A stretch of 54,186 nucleotides of DNA from the NCBI RefSeq assembly GCF_000875895.1, contig NZ_JXCF01000018.1, positions 1-54,186 on the forward strand, in the 5' to 3' direction. A program made the translations under genes and the position numbers. Below the pieces are notes generated by a model. It saw only the letters and a program-made list of their open reading frames with translations. It made no database searches and had not been told where the DNA came from. Shown here one piece after another: positions 1-8,750 of this stretch (its first letter is position 1; the number at the start of each line of letters is the position of its first letter). The DNA is from Staphylococcus gallinarum. Its GTDB lineage: Bacteria; Bacillota; Bacilli; Staphylococcales; Staphylococcaceae.

Positions 1-111
1 GTGACAATGGCAAGGAGGTCACACCTGTTCCCATGCCGAACACAGAAGTTAAGCTCCTTAGCGCCGATGGTAGTCGGACTTACGTTCCGCAAGAGTAGGA
101 CGTTGCCAGGC
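1..111 (+). rRNA. rrf: 5S ribosomal RNA (5' end cut by window edge)
   Basis: The sequence from the first base to about 111 reads as a Firmicutes 5S rRNA, with the conserved core around CCATGCCGAACACAGAAG and a 3' end in TTGCCAGGC. Compared with the staphylococcal 5S I remember, only about four bases of the 5' end lie outside the window. It implies a 16S-23S operon immediately upstream and places the tRNA genes that follow at the distal end of that rRNA operon. Confidence 0.95.
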
Positions 112-122
112 AGTTATATTAT

Positions 123-197
123 TCCACAGTAGCTCAGTGGTAGAGCTATCGGCTGTTAACCGATCGGTCGTAGGTTCGAGTCCTACCTGTGGAGCCA
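123..197 (+). tRNA. tRNA-Asn (GTT)
   Basis: A cloverleaf with a seven-base acceptor stem (TCCACAG/CTGTGGA), GTT anticodon and T-loop GGTTCGAGTCC. The 3' CCA is encoded. First tRNA of the six-gene cluster after the 5S gene. Confidence 0.95.
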
Positions 198-200
198 TAT

Positions 201-272
201 GGCCCCGTGGTCAAGCGGTTAAGACACCGCCCTTTCACGGCGGTAACACGGGTTCGAGTCCCGTCGGGGTCA
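201..272 (+). tRNA. tRNA-Glu (TTC)
   Basis: Acceptor stem GGCCCCG/CGGGGTC, anticodon TTC in the loop CCTTTCAC, T-arm GGGTTCGAGTCCC. CCA is not encoded: the discriminator A at 272 is followed by TTACA, so CCA must be added by nucleotidyltransferase. Confidence 0.95.
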
Positions 273-280
273 TTACATAC

Positions 281-356
281 GGAGGATTAGCTCAGCTGGG
301 AGAGCATCTGCCTTACAAGCAGAGGGTCGGCGGTTCGAACCCGTCATCCTCCACCA
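281..356 (+). tRNA. tRNA-Val (TAC)
   Basis: Acceptor stem GGAGGAT/ATCCTCC, anticodon TAC, T-arm with GGTTCGAACC, encoded CCA. Confidence 0.95.
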
Positions 357-371
357 TTTAATTGAATATGC

Positions 372-455
372 GGAGGGGTAGCGAAGTGGCTAAACGCGGC
401 GGACTGTAAATCCGCTCCTTCGGGTTCGGCAGTTCGAATCTGCCCCCCTCCACCA
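372..455 (+). tRNA. tRNA-Tyr (GTA)
   Basis: Class II tRNA with a long variable arm. Acceptor stem GGAGGGG/CCCCTCC, anticodon GTA within ACTGTAAAT, and encoded CCA. Confidence 0.95.
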
Positions 456-459
456 TTAA

Positions 460-534
460 TGGGCTATAGCCAAGCGGTAAGGCAACGGACTTTGACTCCG
501 TCACGCGCTGGTTCGAATCCAGCTAGCCCAGCCA
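460..534 (+). tRNA. tRNA-Gln (TTG)
   Basis: Acceptor TGGGCTA/TAGCCCA, anticodon TTG within ACTTTGACT, T-arm GGTTCGAATCC, encoded CCA after discriminator G. Confidence 0.95.
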
Positions 535-537
535 TTA

Positions 538-610
538 GAGCCATTAGCTCAGTTGGTAGAGCATCTGACTTTTAATCAGAGGGTCAGAGGTTCGAATCCT
601 CTATGGCTCA
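538..610 (+). tRNA. tRNA-Lys (TTT)
   Basis: Acceptor GAGCCAT/ATGGCTC, anticodon TTT within ACTTTTAAT, T-arm GGTTCGAATCC. CCA is not encoded. Last tRNA before the terminator. Confidence 0.95.
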
Positions 611-617
611 CTTAGAT

Positions 618-648
618 AAGCATTTCTCTTCGGAGAAGTGCTTTTTTA
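618..648 (+). terminator. Terminator of the rRNA-tRNA operon
   Basis: An 11-bp stem (AAGCATTTCTC with GAGAAGTGCTT, one G-T pair) capped by a TTCG loop and followed by six T. It closes the 5S-tRNA transcription unit. The following stretch up to the arginase start is very AT-rich and shows no gene. Confidence 0.9.
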
Positions 649-869
649 TTTGTTCTAATAAATTTATTTTTAAAAAACTAATATTTATAATTATGATTTT
701 TAATCCTTAAAGTGGCTGTTTTATTACTATAAAATGTATGATAAACCATTTTTTTGATTGTATATGTAAAATGCTTAATTTATATAAAAAAACCTTTATT
801 ATATTGACTTGAAAGTTAATTCTCTTTACCTTATTCTAGTATCACACGATGACAAAGGGGTTTTTATTA

Positions 870-1778
870 ATGACAAATCAAGTTATAGATATTATTGGAG
901 CACCATCTACATTTGGACAAAGAAAGTTAGGTGTCGATTTTGGACCTGATGCAATACGTTATGCTGGTTTAGTTGAAAGAATAAAAGCGATAGGTCTAAC
1001 GGTAAATGACAGAGGTAATATAACTGTTCCAGCTTTGAATTTGGAAAAATTCAATTCTGAACAGCATGGATTGCGTAATTTAGAAGAAATTGAAATTGTT
1101 TCACAAAATTTATGTAATGCTGTTTCTAATAGTATTAGTGAAAACCATTTCCCACTTATATTGGGAGGAGACCATTCAATTGCTATTGGCTCAATTTCTG
1201 GTGTAAGTCAGCATTATGATAATCTAGGTGTTATTTGGTATGATGCACATGGTGATTTGAATGTACCTGATGAATCACCGTCTGGTAATGTACACGGTAT
1301 GCCGTTACGTATTTTAGCGGGTGATGGTGATAAGTCGTTAGTTGAAGTTGGAGGAAATAAACCTAAAGTTAAACCAGAAAATATTGTGCTAATTGGTATG
1401 AGGGATTTAGACATTGGTGAAAGACAATATATTAAAGACAACAATATCCAAACCTATACAATGGCTGATATTGATCGTATTGGTATTAAGCAAGTAATTG
1501 ACGAATCTATTGCTTATTTAAAAGATAAAACGGATGGTATTCATTTATCTTTAGATGTTGATGGCCTAGATCCAATTGAAACACCGGGTACTGGCACAAG
1601 AGTATTAGGTGGTTTAACTTATAGAGAGAGTCATTTTGCATTAGAATTATTACATAATTCCAAATTAATTACGTCAATGGATGTTGTAGAAGTTAATCCA
1701 CTGATAGATCAGAATAATCATACAGCTGAACAAGCAGTGAGTTTACTTGGTAGCTTCTTTGGTGAAACATTATTATAA
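870..1778 (+). CDS. rocF: Arginase
   Basis: Hydrolyses L-arginine to ornithine and urea in the cytoplasm; together with staphylococcal urease it helps buffer acid. The ureohydrolase fold is shown by the manganese ligands: GGDHS (D101, H102), DAHGD (D125, H127, D129) and SLDVDGLDP (D229, D231). At 302 residues it has the family's usual length. The start at 870 is preferred over an in-frame ATG 21 bases upstream because an AAAGGGG ribosome site sits nine bases before it and the protein then begins like the S. aureus enzyme. It appears monocistronic, with a terminator directly after the stop. Confidence 0.95.
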   Translation: MTNQVIDIIGAPSTFGQRKLGVDFGPDAIRYAGLVERIKAIGLTVNDRGNITVPALNLEKFNSEQHGLRNLEEIEIVSQNLCNAVSNSISENHFPLILGGDHSIAIGSISGVSQHYDNLGVIWYDAHGDLNVPDESPSGNVHGMPLRILAGDGDKSLVEVGGNKPKVKPENIVLIGMRDLDIGERQYIKDNNIQTYTMADIDRIGIKQVIDESIAYLKDKTDGIHLSLDVDGLDPIETPGTGTRVLGGLTYRESHFALELLHNSKLITSMDVVEVNPLIDQNNHTAEQAVSLLGSFFGETLL

Positions 1779-1787
1779 ATATATTTT

Positions 1788-1822
1788 AAGCTGATAAAGT
1801 GTAATGCTATATCAGCTTTTTT
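1788..1822 (+). terminator. Terminator after arginase
   Basis: A 9-bp perfect stem (AAGCTGATA/TATCAGCTT) followed by a run of T. Confidence 0.85.
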
Positions 1823-1909
1823 AATTGTAAAAAATATATACTTCATATGACAGGTTAGCTATAGATTGGTATAATAATACCATGGGAACAGAATACCGGA
1901 GGAGATGTT

Positions 1910-2716
1910 ATGGATTTTTCCAATTTTTTTGATAACTGGAGTACAGTAAAAATTATAGCCGGCGTACTCGACTTACTCATCGTTTGGTATGTACTTTATC
2001 TTCTCATTACAGTTTTTAAAGGTACTAAAGCCATTCAATTATTGAAAGGTATTGTGGTCATTGTAATTGGCCAACAGTTGAGTAAGATGTTGAATTTAAC
2101 AGCGACATCTCGTTTGTTTGACTTAGTAATTCAATGGGGTGTTTTAGCGCTAATTGTTATATTCCAACCAGAGATTAGACGAGCATTAGAACAATTAGGA
2201 CGCGGAAGCTTGTTCAAACGTTATTCTTCAAACTTGAATAATGATGAAGGTAAATTAATTTCCTCTGTATCTAAAGCTGTCCAATATATGGCTAAACGTC
2301 GTATTGGAGCGTTAATTGTTTTTGAAAAGGAAACAGGTTTACAAGATTATATTGAAACAGGTATTGCTATGAATTCTGAGATATCACAGGAATTACTCAC
2401 AAATGTGTTTATTCCTAATACGCCATTACATGATGGAGCTATGATTATACAAGCAAATAAAATAGCAAGTGCAGCAAGTTATTTACCACTTTCTGATAGC
2501 GCAAAGATAGCGAAAAGTTTAGGAACCAGACATAGAGCAGCTGTAGGAATATCTGAGGTTTCAGATGCTTTTACTGTTGTTGTATCTGAAGAAACAGGTT
2601 CGATATCTGTTACTTTCGACGGTAAATTGCGTAAAGATATTTCGACTGAAGCATTCGAAGAACTATTGGCTGAACATTGGTTTGGCACACACTTTCAACA
2701 GAAAGGTGTGAAGTAG
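1910..2716 (+). CDS. cdaA: Diadenylate cyclase (c-di-AMP synthase)
   Basis: Makes cyclic di-AMP from two ATP at the membrane (also called dacA). The N-terminal 90 residues carry three hydrophobic segments (about 14-36, 45-60, 70-86). The DAC catalytic domain follows, with its hallmark DGA at 175-177 and RHR at 207-209. Length 268 is standard for CdaA. A GGAGG site precedes the ATG. It is the first gene of the conserved cdaA-cdaR-glmM operon: cdaR begins at the base after its stop and GlmM is known as a CdaA-binding inhibitor, so c-di-AMP and peptidoglycan precursor supply are coupled here. Confidence 0.96.
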   Translation: MDFSNFFDNWSTVKIIAGVLDLLIVWYVLYLLITVFKGTKAIQLLKGIVVIVIGQQLSKMLNLTATSRLFDLVIQWGVLALIVIFQPEIRRALEQLGRGSLFKRYSSNLNNDEGKLISSVSKAVQYMAKRRIGALIVFEKETGLQDYIETGIAMNSEISQELLTNVFIPNTPLHDGAMIIQANKIASAASYLPLSDSAKIAKSLGTRHRAAVGISEVSDAFTVVVSEETGSISVTFDGKLRKDISTEAFEELLAEHWFGTHFQQKGVK

Positions 2717-3649
2717 ATGTTAGAAAGTAAATGGGGGCTTAGATTAATTGCATTAGTTTTAGCGGTTGTTTTTTTCTTATCTGCGAATAACATGTTCGGT
2801 AATATTTTTGATGCGGATCATTTTGGACAAAAATCAAATGATACGCTACAAGAGGTACCTGTACAGGTTAAGTATGATAATAAATCATTGTATGCAAGTG
2901 ATGTACCTGACAAGGTTGATGTTGAAATTTCAGGACCTCAATCACAAGTGCTCAAGGCTGAGAATGCTGAGAATGTTCGTGCAGTCCTAGATTTCACTGG
3001 TGAAAAGGCAGGGAAGCATACTGCACAATTTAAAGTGAATGGTTTAAGCGAGGATATCGATTATACTGTTAAACCTAAGGAAGCAACTGTAAGTCTTGAG
3101 AAAAAGGTAAGCAAGAACCTAAAGGTTGAGCCAGATGTGAGTAATAGTGATTTAGATTCAGATTATAAGGTGAGCTCGCAAAAGGTATCTCCTGATACTG
3201 TCAAGGTTACAGGTGGTCAAGAACAGATCGATAAGATAGCATATTTAAAAGCAACATATAAAAACAAAAGTAAAATTTCAAAAAATTTAACAGATGCAGC
3301 GACAATAACTGCATTTGATAGAAATTTAAATAAAGTAAAGGTATCGATTGAACCGAAAGAGGTAAATCTAACGGTAAAGGTAACTGATTATAGCAAGAAG
3401 GTTAAAGTAAGACCGCAAACAACTGGTGAGTTACCAGATAATCTAAAGTTAGATGACATCGATTTAGAAGATAAAGAAATAGAAATATATGGTAATAGAG
3501 AGGACTTAGATGATATCAATTCTGTAAAGGCAGAAATTAATTTAGATAATATTACTGAGTCTACAAAGAAAAATATTAAATTAAAAATACCGGACAGTGT
3601 GACTAAAGCTAGTTCGCAAGAAACAACTGCTGATATTACTGTAAAATAG
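2717..3649 (+). CDS. cdaR: YbbR-domain regulator of CdaA
   Basis: Membrane-anchored extracytoplasmic protein that modulates CdaA activity (ybbR). One N-terminal transmembrane segment (about 7-25) is followed by a Lys/Asp/Val-rich region of about 280 residues. This region is made of repeated YbbR units: segments of the pattern 'V.V.p..V.v.G....ldkI..v.a' recur around 45-120, 130-210 and 220-305. The ATG follows the cdaA stop directly, and its ribosome site (GAAAGGTG) lies inside the end of cdaA, implying translational coupling. Codon and base use match the neighbours. Confidence 0.93.
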   Translation: MLESKWGLRLIALVLAVVFFLSANNMFGNIFDADHFGQKSNDTLQEVPVQVKYDNKSLYASDVPDKVDVEISGPQSQVLKAENAENVRAVLDFTGEKAGKHTAQFKVNGLSEDIDYTVKPKEATVSLEKKVSKNLKVEPDVSNSDLDSDYKVSSQKVSPDTVKVTGGQEQIDKIAYLKATYKNKSKISKNLTDAATITAFDRNLNKVKVSIEPKEVNLTVKVTDYSKKVKVRPQTTGELPDNLKLDDIDLEDKEIEIYGNREDLDDINSVKAEINLDNITESTKKNIKLKIPDSVTKASSQETTADITVK

Positions 3650-3675
3650 ATTTCTAATATAAAGGAGATATAATG

Positions 3676-5028
3676 ATGGCAAAATATTTTGGTACAGACG
3701 GCGTAAGGGGCGTTGCAAATAAAGAATTAACTCCAGAACTTGCGTTTAAATTAGGGCGTTATGGTGGCTATGTATTAGCACATAACAAAGGAGAGAAACA
3801 CCCTAAAGTACTAGTTGGTAGAGATACTCGAGTTTCAGGTGAAATGTTAGAGTCAGCGCTTATTGCTGGTTTGATTTCAATTGGTGCAGAGGTAATGCGT
3901 TTAGGAGTTATCTCAACACCTGGAGTAGCTTATTTAACACGTGAAATGGAAGCAGCATTAGGTGTTATGATATCAGCTTCTCATAATCCTGTAGCAGATA
4001 ATGGTATTAAATTCTTCGGTTCAGACGGTTTTAAATTATCTGATGATCAAGAACAAGAAATTGAAGCATTATTAGATCAAGAAAATCCGGATTTACCTCG
4101 CCCAGTTGGTGAAGATATTGTTCACTATTCAGATTACTTTGAAGGTGCACAAAAGTATATTAGCTATATCAAATCAACAGTAGATGTAGACTTTGATGGA
4201 ATGAAGATTGCGCTTGATGGTGCGAATGGTTCGACATCTTCTTTAGCGCCATATTTATTTGGAGATTTAGAAGCAGATACTGTAACAGTAGGTTGTAACC
4301 CTAACGGTTATAATATTAATGACGGTGTAGGTTCTACACATCCTGAAGTCTTGGCTAAGAAAGTAGTAGAAGATGAGTGTGACTTTGGATTAGCTTTTGA
4401 TGGAGATGGTGACAGATTAATTGCTGTTGATGAAAATGGCGAAATCGTTGATGGCGATCAAATCATGTTTATTATCGGTCAAGAAATGGCGAAAAATCAA
4501 GAACTAAATGATAATATGATTGTCTCAACTGTTATGAGTAATCTAGGTTTTTACAAGGCATTAGAGAACGAAGGTATCCAATCAAATAAAACTAAAGTTG
4601 GAGACCGTTATGTAGTAGAAGAAATGCGAAGAGGCAATTATAATTTAGGCGGAGAACAATCAGGACATATCGTCATGATGGATTATAATACGACGGGTGA
4701 TGGCTTGTTAACTGGTGTCCAATTAGCAAGTGTCATTAAACTAACTGGTAAGAGCTTAAGTCAATTAGCTAAGCAAATGAAAAAGTACCCACAATCTTTA
4801 GTTAACGTACGTGTAACAGATAAATATCGTGTTGAAGAGAATGTTGATGTACAAGAAGCAATGACTAAGGTAGAAGTAGAAATGAATGGCGATGGCCGAA
4901 TTTTAGTTAGACCTTCTGGTACAGAGCCATTAGTACGTGTAATGATTGAAGCGGCCACTGATGAAGATGCACAACGCTATGCACAAACAATTGCAGACGT
5001 TGTACAAGAGAAAATGGGTTTAGATTAA
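3676..5028 (+). CDS. glmM: Phosphoglucosamine mutase
   Basis: Converts glucosamine-6-phosphate to glucosamine-1-phosphate for UDP-GlcNAc and hence peptidoglycan and teichoic acid. The alpha-D-phosphohexomutase signature is complete: active-site serine loop SASHNP (Ser102), metal loop FDGDGDR and phosphate-binding loop RPSGTEP near the C terminus. Two ATG codons stand in tandem (3673, 3676). I choose the second because AAGGAG is then eight bases away and the catalytic serine becomes residue 102 as in known GlmM. Third gene of the cdaA operon. The sequence differs from the S. aureus GlmM I remember at many positions. Confidence 0.96.
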   Translation: MAKYFGTDGVRGVANKELTPELAFKLGRYGGYVLAHNKGEKHPKVLVGRDTRVSGEMLESALIAGLISIGAEVMRLGVISTPGVAYLTREMEAALGVMISASHNPVADNGIKFFGSDGFKLSDDQEQEIEALLDQENPDLPRPVGEDIVHYSDYFEGAQKYISYIKSTVDVDFDGMKIALDGANGSTSSLAPYLFGDLEADTVTVGCNPNGYNINDGVGSTHPEVLAKKVVEDECDFGLAFDGDGDRLIAVDENGEIVDGDQIMFIIGQEMAKNQELNDNMIVSTVMSNLGFYKALENEGIQSNKTKVGDRYVVEEMRRGNYNLGGEQSGHIVMMDYNTTGDGLLTGVQLASVIKLTGKSLSQLAKQMKKYPQSLVNVRVTDKYRVEENVDVQEAMTKVEVEMNGDGRILVRPSGTEPLVRVMIEAATDEDAQRYAQTIADVVQEKMGLD

Positions 5029-5048
5029 ATTAATAAACTTTAAATTAT

Positions 5049-5102
5049 AAAAAAGTACTATTAACGATGAGTATAGATTACTCAGGTTAGTAGTACTTTT
5101 TT
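5049..5102. terminator. Bidirectional terminator between glmM and mtlD
   Basis: AAAAAAGTACTA (5049-5060) pairs exactly with TAGTACTTTTTT (5091-5102). Inner pairs TTAAC/GTTAG and GAGTA/TACTC extend the hairpin. A-run and T-run on either side make it usable by both convergent genes. It occupies the place where I recall fmtB in S. aureus. Confidence 0.9.
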
Positions 5103-5132
5103 GGTTAAGAGATGGTATAAGTACGCTGCTTA

Positions 5133-6236
5133 TTAAAGTAATTCGTATGCTTTAACAATTTCTTCAGTTAATTGAGCGTCTGTTTTAGTATACTCTTTTA
5201 AAAATGCTTCAACACCATATGATTTAATATAGTTATTTTTTTCTACGGTTTCTTTATCGTTACTATCATCATATTTCAATAAGAGCGCAGCAGTTTTTAC
5301 TAAATGATCATGCTTTAATTGATTTTTATATAAATAGTTTAACGGTTTAATTATACGATCTTGTGGTCCTATTTTTCTTAAAGTACCGCGACCTACACGT
5401 GTTACTTCATCTGATAGGTGTGGGTTTTCAAATCGTTTAATAATTTTTTCAACATACTGTGCCTGAGCTTCAGGTGTGAAATCAAATTGATGTGTGATAT
5501 ATTGGCTTGTTTCTTCAAGTGTTCCATATAAATCATGTTTGATACCTTGGTCTTTAACTGCATCTAAAACTGTAGGTTTGTTGTGATATTTACCAGCATA
5601 AGCTAAGAAGGCATGACCCGTATTAACAGTCAATAATTTTCTTTCAATATATGGTGTTAGTTTATCAACATATTTGATGTGTTCTAATTCTGGACCAAAC
5701 CAAGTATCCTTTTCTACAACCCATTCGTAAAATGGTTCAACCATAACATCTAAAATGTTGTCATTGCTTTGTAGTGGTACGATTCGATCAACGGCTGAAT
5801 TTGAGAAATGAATGTGGTCACCTAATGGGCCAGTGATATCAAGGATTGCTTCTTTTAAAGTGTCTGTTGCCATAATTGCATTTTCACATGCAACAATATT
5901 TACTGGTGTTTCCTTTTCCTTTAAAAATGAAGCAAATGATTTAGCGATAATTGGTAAAATATTTACACCAACTGCTGTAGTAATAATATCTGCTTCTAAT
6001 ACAGCTTGTTTTAATTTATCACTAGGGGATGCTGAATTAATTGCATCCACATTGTGTACGCGTGTTGTTGTTCGTGCTTCATCTGCTAAGATAACATCAT
6101 AAGCATGTGCTTTATCTAAGGCGTCTATAATTTCTGTATTTACATCTGCGAAAGTGACTTTGATATTATTATCCGCTAAAATATATCCGATAAATCCTCT
6201 GCCTATATTGCCAGCGCCAAAGTGTAATGCTTTCAT
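5133..6236 (-). CDS. mtlD: Mannitol-1-phosphate 5-dehydrogenase
   Basis: Oxidises mannitol-1-phosphate from the PTS to fructose-6-phosphate with NAD+. The Rossmann motif [11 protein letters not shown] lies at residues 7-17 and the polyol dehydrogenase motif with K and H appears in the middle ([10 protein letters not shown]). 367 residues is the usual length. It is the last gene of the mannitol operon. Its ATG shares one base with the stop of the EIIA gene, so the two are translationally coupled. Confidence 0.96.
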   Translation of the reverse strand: MKALHFGAGNIGRGFIGYILADNNIKVTFADVNTEIIDALDKAHAYDVILADEARTTTRVHNVDAINSASPSDKLKQAVLEADIITTAVGVNILPIIAKSFASFLKEKETPVNIVACENAIMATDTLKEAILDITGPLGDHIHFSNSAVDRIVPLQSNDNILDVMVEPFYEWVVEKDTWFGPELEHIKYVDKLTPYIERKLLTVNTGHAFLAYAGKYHNKPTVLDAVKDQGIKHDLYGTLEETSQYITHQFDFTPEAQAQYVEKIIKRFENPHLSDEVTRVGRGTLRKIGPQDRIIKPLNYLYKNQLKHDHLVKTAALLLKYDDSNDKETVEKNNYIKSYGVEAFLKEYTKTDAQLTEEIVKAYELL

Positions 6237-6670
6237 TATGCGTCAGCCTCCTCGAATACTTGTTTAATTTCTTCAGCTGACTTAGCGTTCACGATACGTT
6301 CTACATTTTCTTCTTCACTAAATGTAATTGCAATTTTAGAAAGTAAGTCTAAATGCTCACCGTCTTTTCCAGCGATACCTACAACTACTTTAACTTCTTC
6401 TCCGTCCCAATCAATACCTTCAGGAATTTGTAATAGCGTTAGTCCTGATTGTAAAACGCTTGCCTTTGCTTCGTCAGTACCATGTGGTATCGCTAAACCA
6501 TTACCCATAAATGTTGAAACAACTTGTTCACGGTCTTTCATAGCTTGGATATATGCATCAGTTACAGCACCGCTTGATACTAACGCTTGTCCTGCTTTTT
6601 CAATTGCTTCATTTTGGTTGCTTACTGTTGCGTTAATAAAGATATTTTCATTACTAAATAATTCTGTCAT
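6236..6670 (-). CDS. mtlF: Mannitol-specific PTS EIIA component
   Basis: Cytoplasmic phosphocarrier that accepts phosphate from HPr and passes it to the EIIB domain of MtlA. It shows the EIIA fold with active-site His63 in [10 protein letters not shown]. 144 residues, a stand-alone EIIA as in other staphylococci. Located between mtlR and mtlD with a 12-base gap upstream. Naming varies in staphylococci (mtlA and mtlF are used in both senses); I use mtlF for EIIA. Confidence 0.94.
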   Translation of the reverse strand: MTELFSNENIFINATVSNQNEAIEKAGQALVSSGAVTDAYIQAMKDREQVVSTFMGNGLAIPHGTDEAKASVLQSGLTLLQIPEGIDWDGEEVKVVVGIAGKDGEHLDLLSKIAITFSEEENVERIVNAKSAEEIKQVFEEADA

Positions 6671-6682
6671 AGTTAATCTCTC

Positions 6683-8710
6683 CTAGTTAAGTAAATTTTT
6701 TATTTTTGAAAGGTAGCTTTGCTTTATAATTTCAGTTATTTGTTCAGGTTCTTGCATAAATTCGTCTAAACTGTCTAAATGTTCGACTAACTTACTAGAT
6801 AAATCACTAATAATTTCAGATAATACTGTGTCATCCGCAGGTAAAAACATATTAATTAAATAGCGAATTTCTATTACAGTATGATTATCTTTTTTAAATA
6901 ATAGTGGTTTTTCTAATATTGAAATTAAAATAAATGGCTTTTGAATTAAATCACTCTTTAAATGTGGTATTGCAATTGGATAAGGATCTAACGCAAAACT
7001 TTGTTCTTCATTACGTTGTTGTAATAACTTAACGAATGCTGATGAATCATTAATTATTTGATGTTTTAAAGTTTGCTCTCTTAAATAGCTTATCCAGTTG
7101 TTAATGTTACTATTATCAATATAAACTGAATCTATGAGTTCTAAACCTTTTCTTATAAAGGACAATGTTGAAGTAGAATCGGTAATTTCATTGACTAAAC
7201 TGGGCTCAGTAGTCATTGGTTTAGTGTTGGCATTTGATTTTAAAAATGCAGCAACGTGATTAATGTCAGCATCCGGTAATAATGGATTAACTGTAATATA
7301 AGGTACAGTAATATCTAAATCTACAGTTGAGATAATAGCATCAAAATCACTGGTATTTAAGTGTCTTAAATCACCGACGGATGCCTGTTTTGTTTGGGTG
7401 ATTTCACTAAATGTTTGTTGTAGTCTCGTCGCTAATAAACGACTCGTACCAATGCCACTACTGCAAACGACTAATATAGATAGTGTATTTGTTTGTTGGC
7501 TGTATATCGCACCACCAAAATGTAATACAATAAATGCAATTTCACTGTCTGGAAATTGTAATTCAGGCCAGGTTTGTTGTAATGCTGTGCTAACCCCTTT
7601 AAATAGCACAGGATATTTCTGTTTAATCATTTCAGTTAACGGATTATATGTTTCAATATTTGCTTTAAGGCGATTTATTGCAGGTATAATATGCAATTTC
7701 AAACCTTCTGTCAAAGTTGTAGCATCTTTAAATGTTACTTTTGATGCTAGTGCAACTCTGTCTACAAAATTGGATATAACCGTTTCATCTTTGACATCAT
7801 TGAGGTCTTCAGTAGATGCCTTTCGTTTAGCGCCACGTAAATGTATCGTGATAAATGTAATTTCTGCTTGGGTAAACTGAACACCATATATATGTTCAAG
7901 GTGTAATGCCAATGCTTGAGCAACTTCATGTTCAAAGGTATCTTTAACATTGTTGTAAATATCATCACTTAAACCAACATATTCTCCATTTAACATACGA
8001 TCAATACTTAAGACAACGTGTACAGTAAGTGTTAAGTAACTTGATTCAGTTAATGCGTAGGGAAGTTGCCCCAAGTGGTCCATAAGAATACGTTCAACTT
8101 GGAAAATTTTGTCCATATCAACCATAGAAAGTTGTGAAGCATTGAGTGATTGATAAACAAAGTGATTTTCAATTACAGAATAGACACTTGTACTGTTTAA
8201 GTTATTAACCATTAATTGGCTTAATAACTCTCTTTTTTTAGATTCAGGACCTTCTAAACGAATACCTTCTCCACGTTTTTTAATTAACTGTAACTGGTAT
8301 TGTGTTAATTCATGTTCTAATTCATCTAACAGTTTAGCTAATGTTTGAGTAGATACACCAATTTCGTGGGCCAGACTATATTGTTTAATAGGTTCCTTTG
8401 CCTGAATAAGCCCATATAAAATAATTACTTTCTGTTCTTCTTGAGATAAGTCAATAGTGTCTTGTTTTAAAATAGTGTTTTTAAGGCGAGTCATTAATTC
8501 CTGATTTGCAACTAATTGAATACCTTTTTTATTAACACGCTCAAGTTTAATATCGAATGTGTCGAGAAATATTTCTATAGATTTTAATTCCCGATGAATA
8601 GTACGAGAGGATACAGCTAGATGTTGAGCAATGTCATAAATTTTGACATATTGACCGTGATATTTAATTAACATTTCGATAATTTCTTTTTCACGAGTAC
8701 TTAAAAACAT
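6683..8710 (-). CDS. mtlR: Mannitol operon activator MtlR (PRD, EIIB- and EIIA-like domains)
   Basis: BglG/MtlR-type transcription activator controlled by PTS phosphorylation. Domains in order: N-terminal winged helix-turn-helix (about 1-65), a second HTH (about 95-150), two PRDs with histidines in TVHVVL, IHLRG, KLHII and LHFGG (about 225-400), an EIIB-like domain with Cys in VVCSSGIGTS (near 416) and a C-terminal EIIA-like domain with His in PIAIPH (near 583). I start it at the second Met (8710): GGAGG stands eight bases before it, whereas the upstream ATG overlaps that ribosome site. It is encoded inside the operon it controls. Confidence 0.94.
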   Translation of the reverse strand: MFLSTREKEIIEMLIKYHGQYVKIYDIAQHLAVSSRTIHRELKSIEIFLDTFDIKLERVNKKGIQLVANQELMTRLKNTILKQDTIDLSQEEQKVIILYGLIQAKEPIKQYSLAHEIGVSTQTLAKLLDELEHELTQYQLQLIKKRGEGIRLEGPESKKRELLSQLMVNNLNSTSVYSVIENHFVYQSLNASQLSMVDMDKIFQVERILMDHLGQLPYALTESSYLTLTVHVVLSIDRMLNGEYVGLSDDIYNNVKDTFEHEVAQALALHLEHIYGVQFTQAEITFITIHLRGAKRKASTEDLNDVKDETVISNFVDRVALASKVTFKDATTLTEGLKLHIIPAINRLKANIETYNPLTEMIKQKYPVLFKGVSTALQQTWPELQFPDSEIAFIVLHFGGAIYSQQTNTLSILVVCSSGIGTSRLLATRLQQTFSEITQTKQASVGDLRHLNTSDFDAIISTVDLDITVPYITVNPLLPDADINHVAAFLKSNANTKPMTTEPSLVNEITDSTSTLSFIRKGLELIDSVYIDNSNINNWISYLREQTLKHQIINDSSAFVKLLQQRNEEQSFALDPYPIAIPHLKSDLIQKPFILISILEKPLLFKKDNHTVIEIRYLINMFLPADDTVLSEIISDLSSKLVEHLDSLDEFMQEPEQITEIIKQSYLSKIKNLLN

Positions 8711-8750
8711 AGCTATATCCTCCATTGAATGCCTTTAACAATTAAGGTAT

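Noticed and set aside
137..361. A 74-codon open frame across the tRNA-Asn, -Glu and -Val genes
   Set aside because: It runs through three intact tRNA genes and has no ribosome site; it is a by-product of their sequence.
804..837. Possible arginase promoter (TTGACT followed by T/A-rich sequence)
   Set aside because: No -10 element lies at an acceptable distance; TATTCT would need a 22-base spacer.
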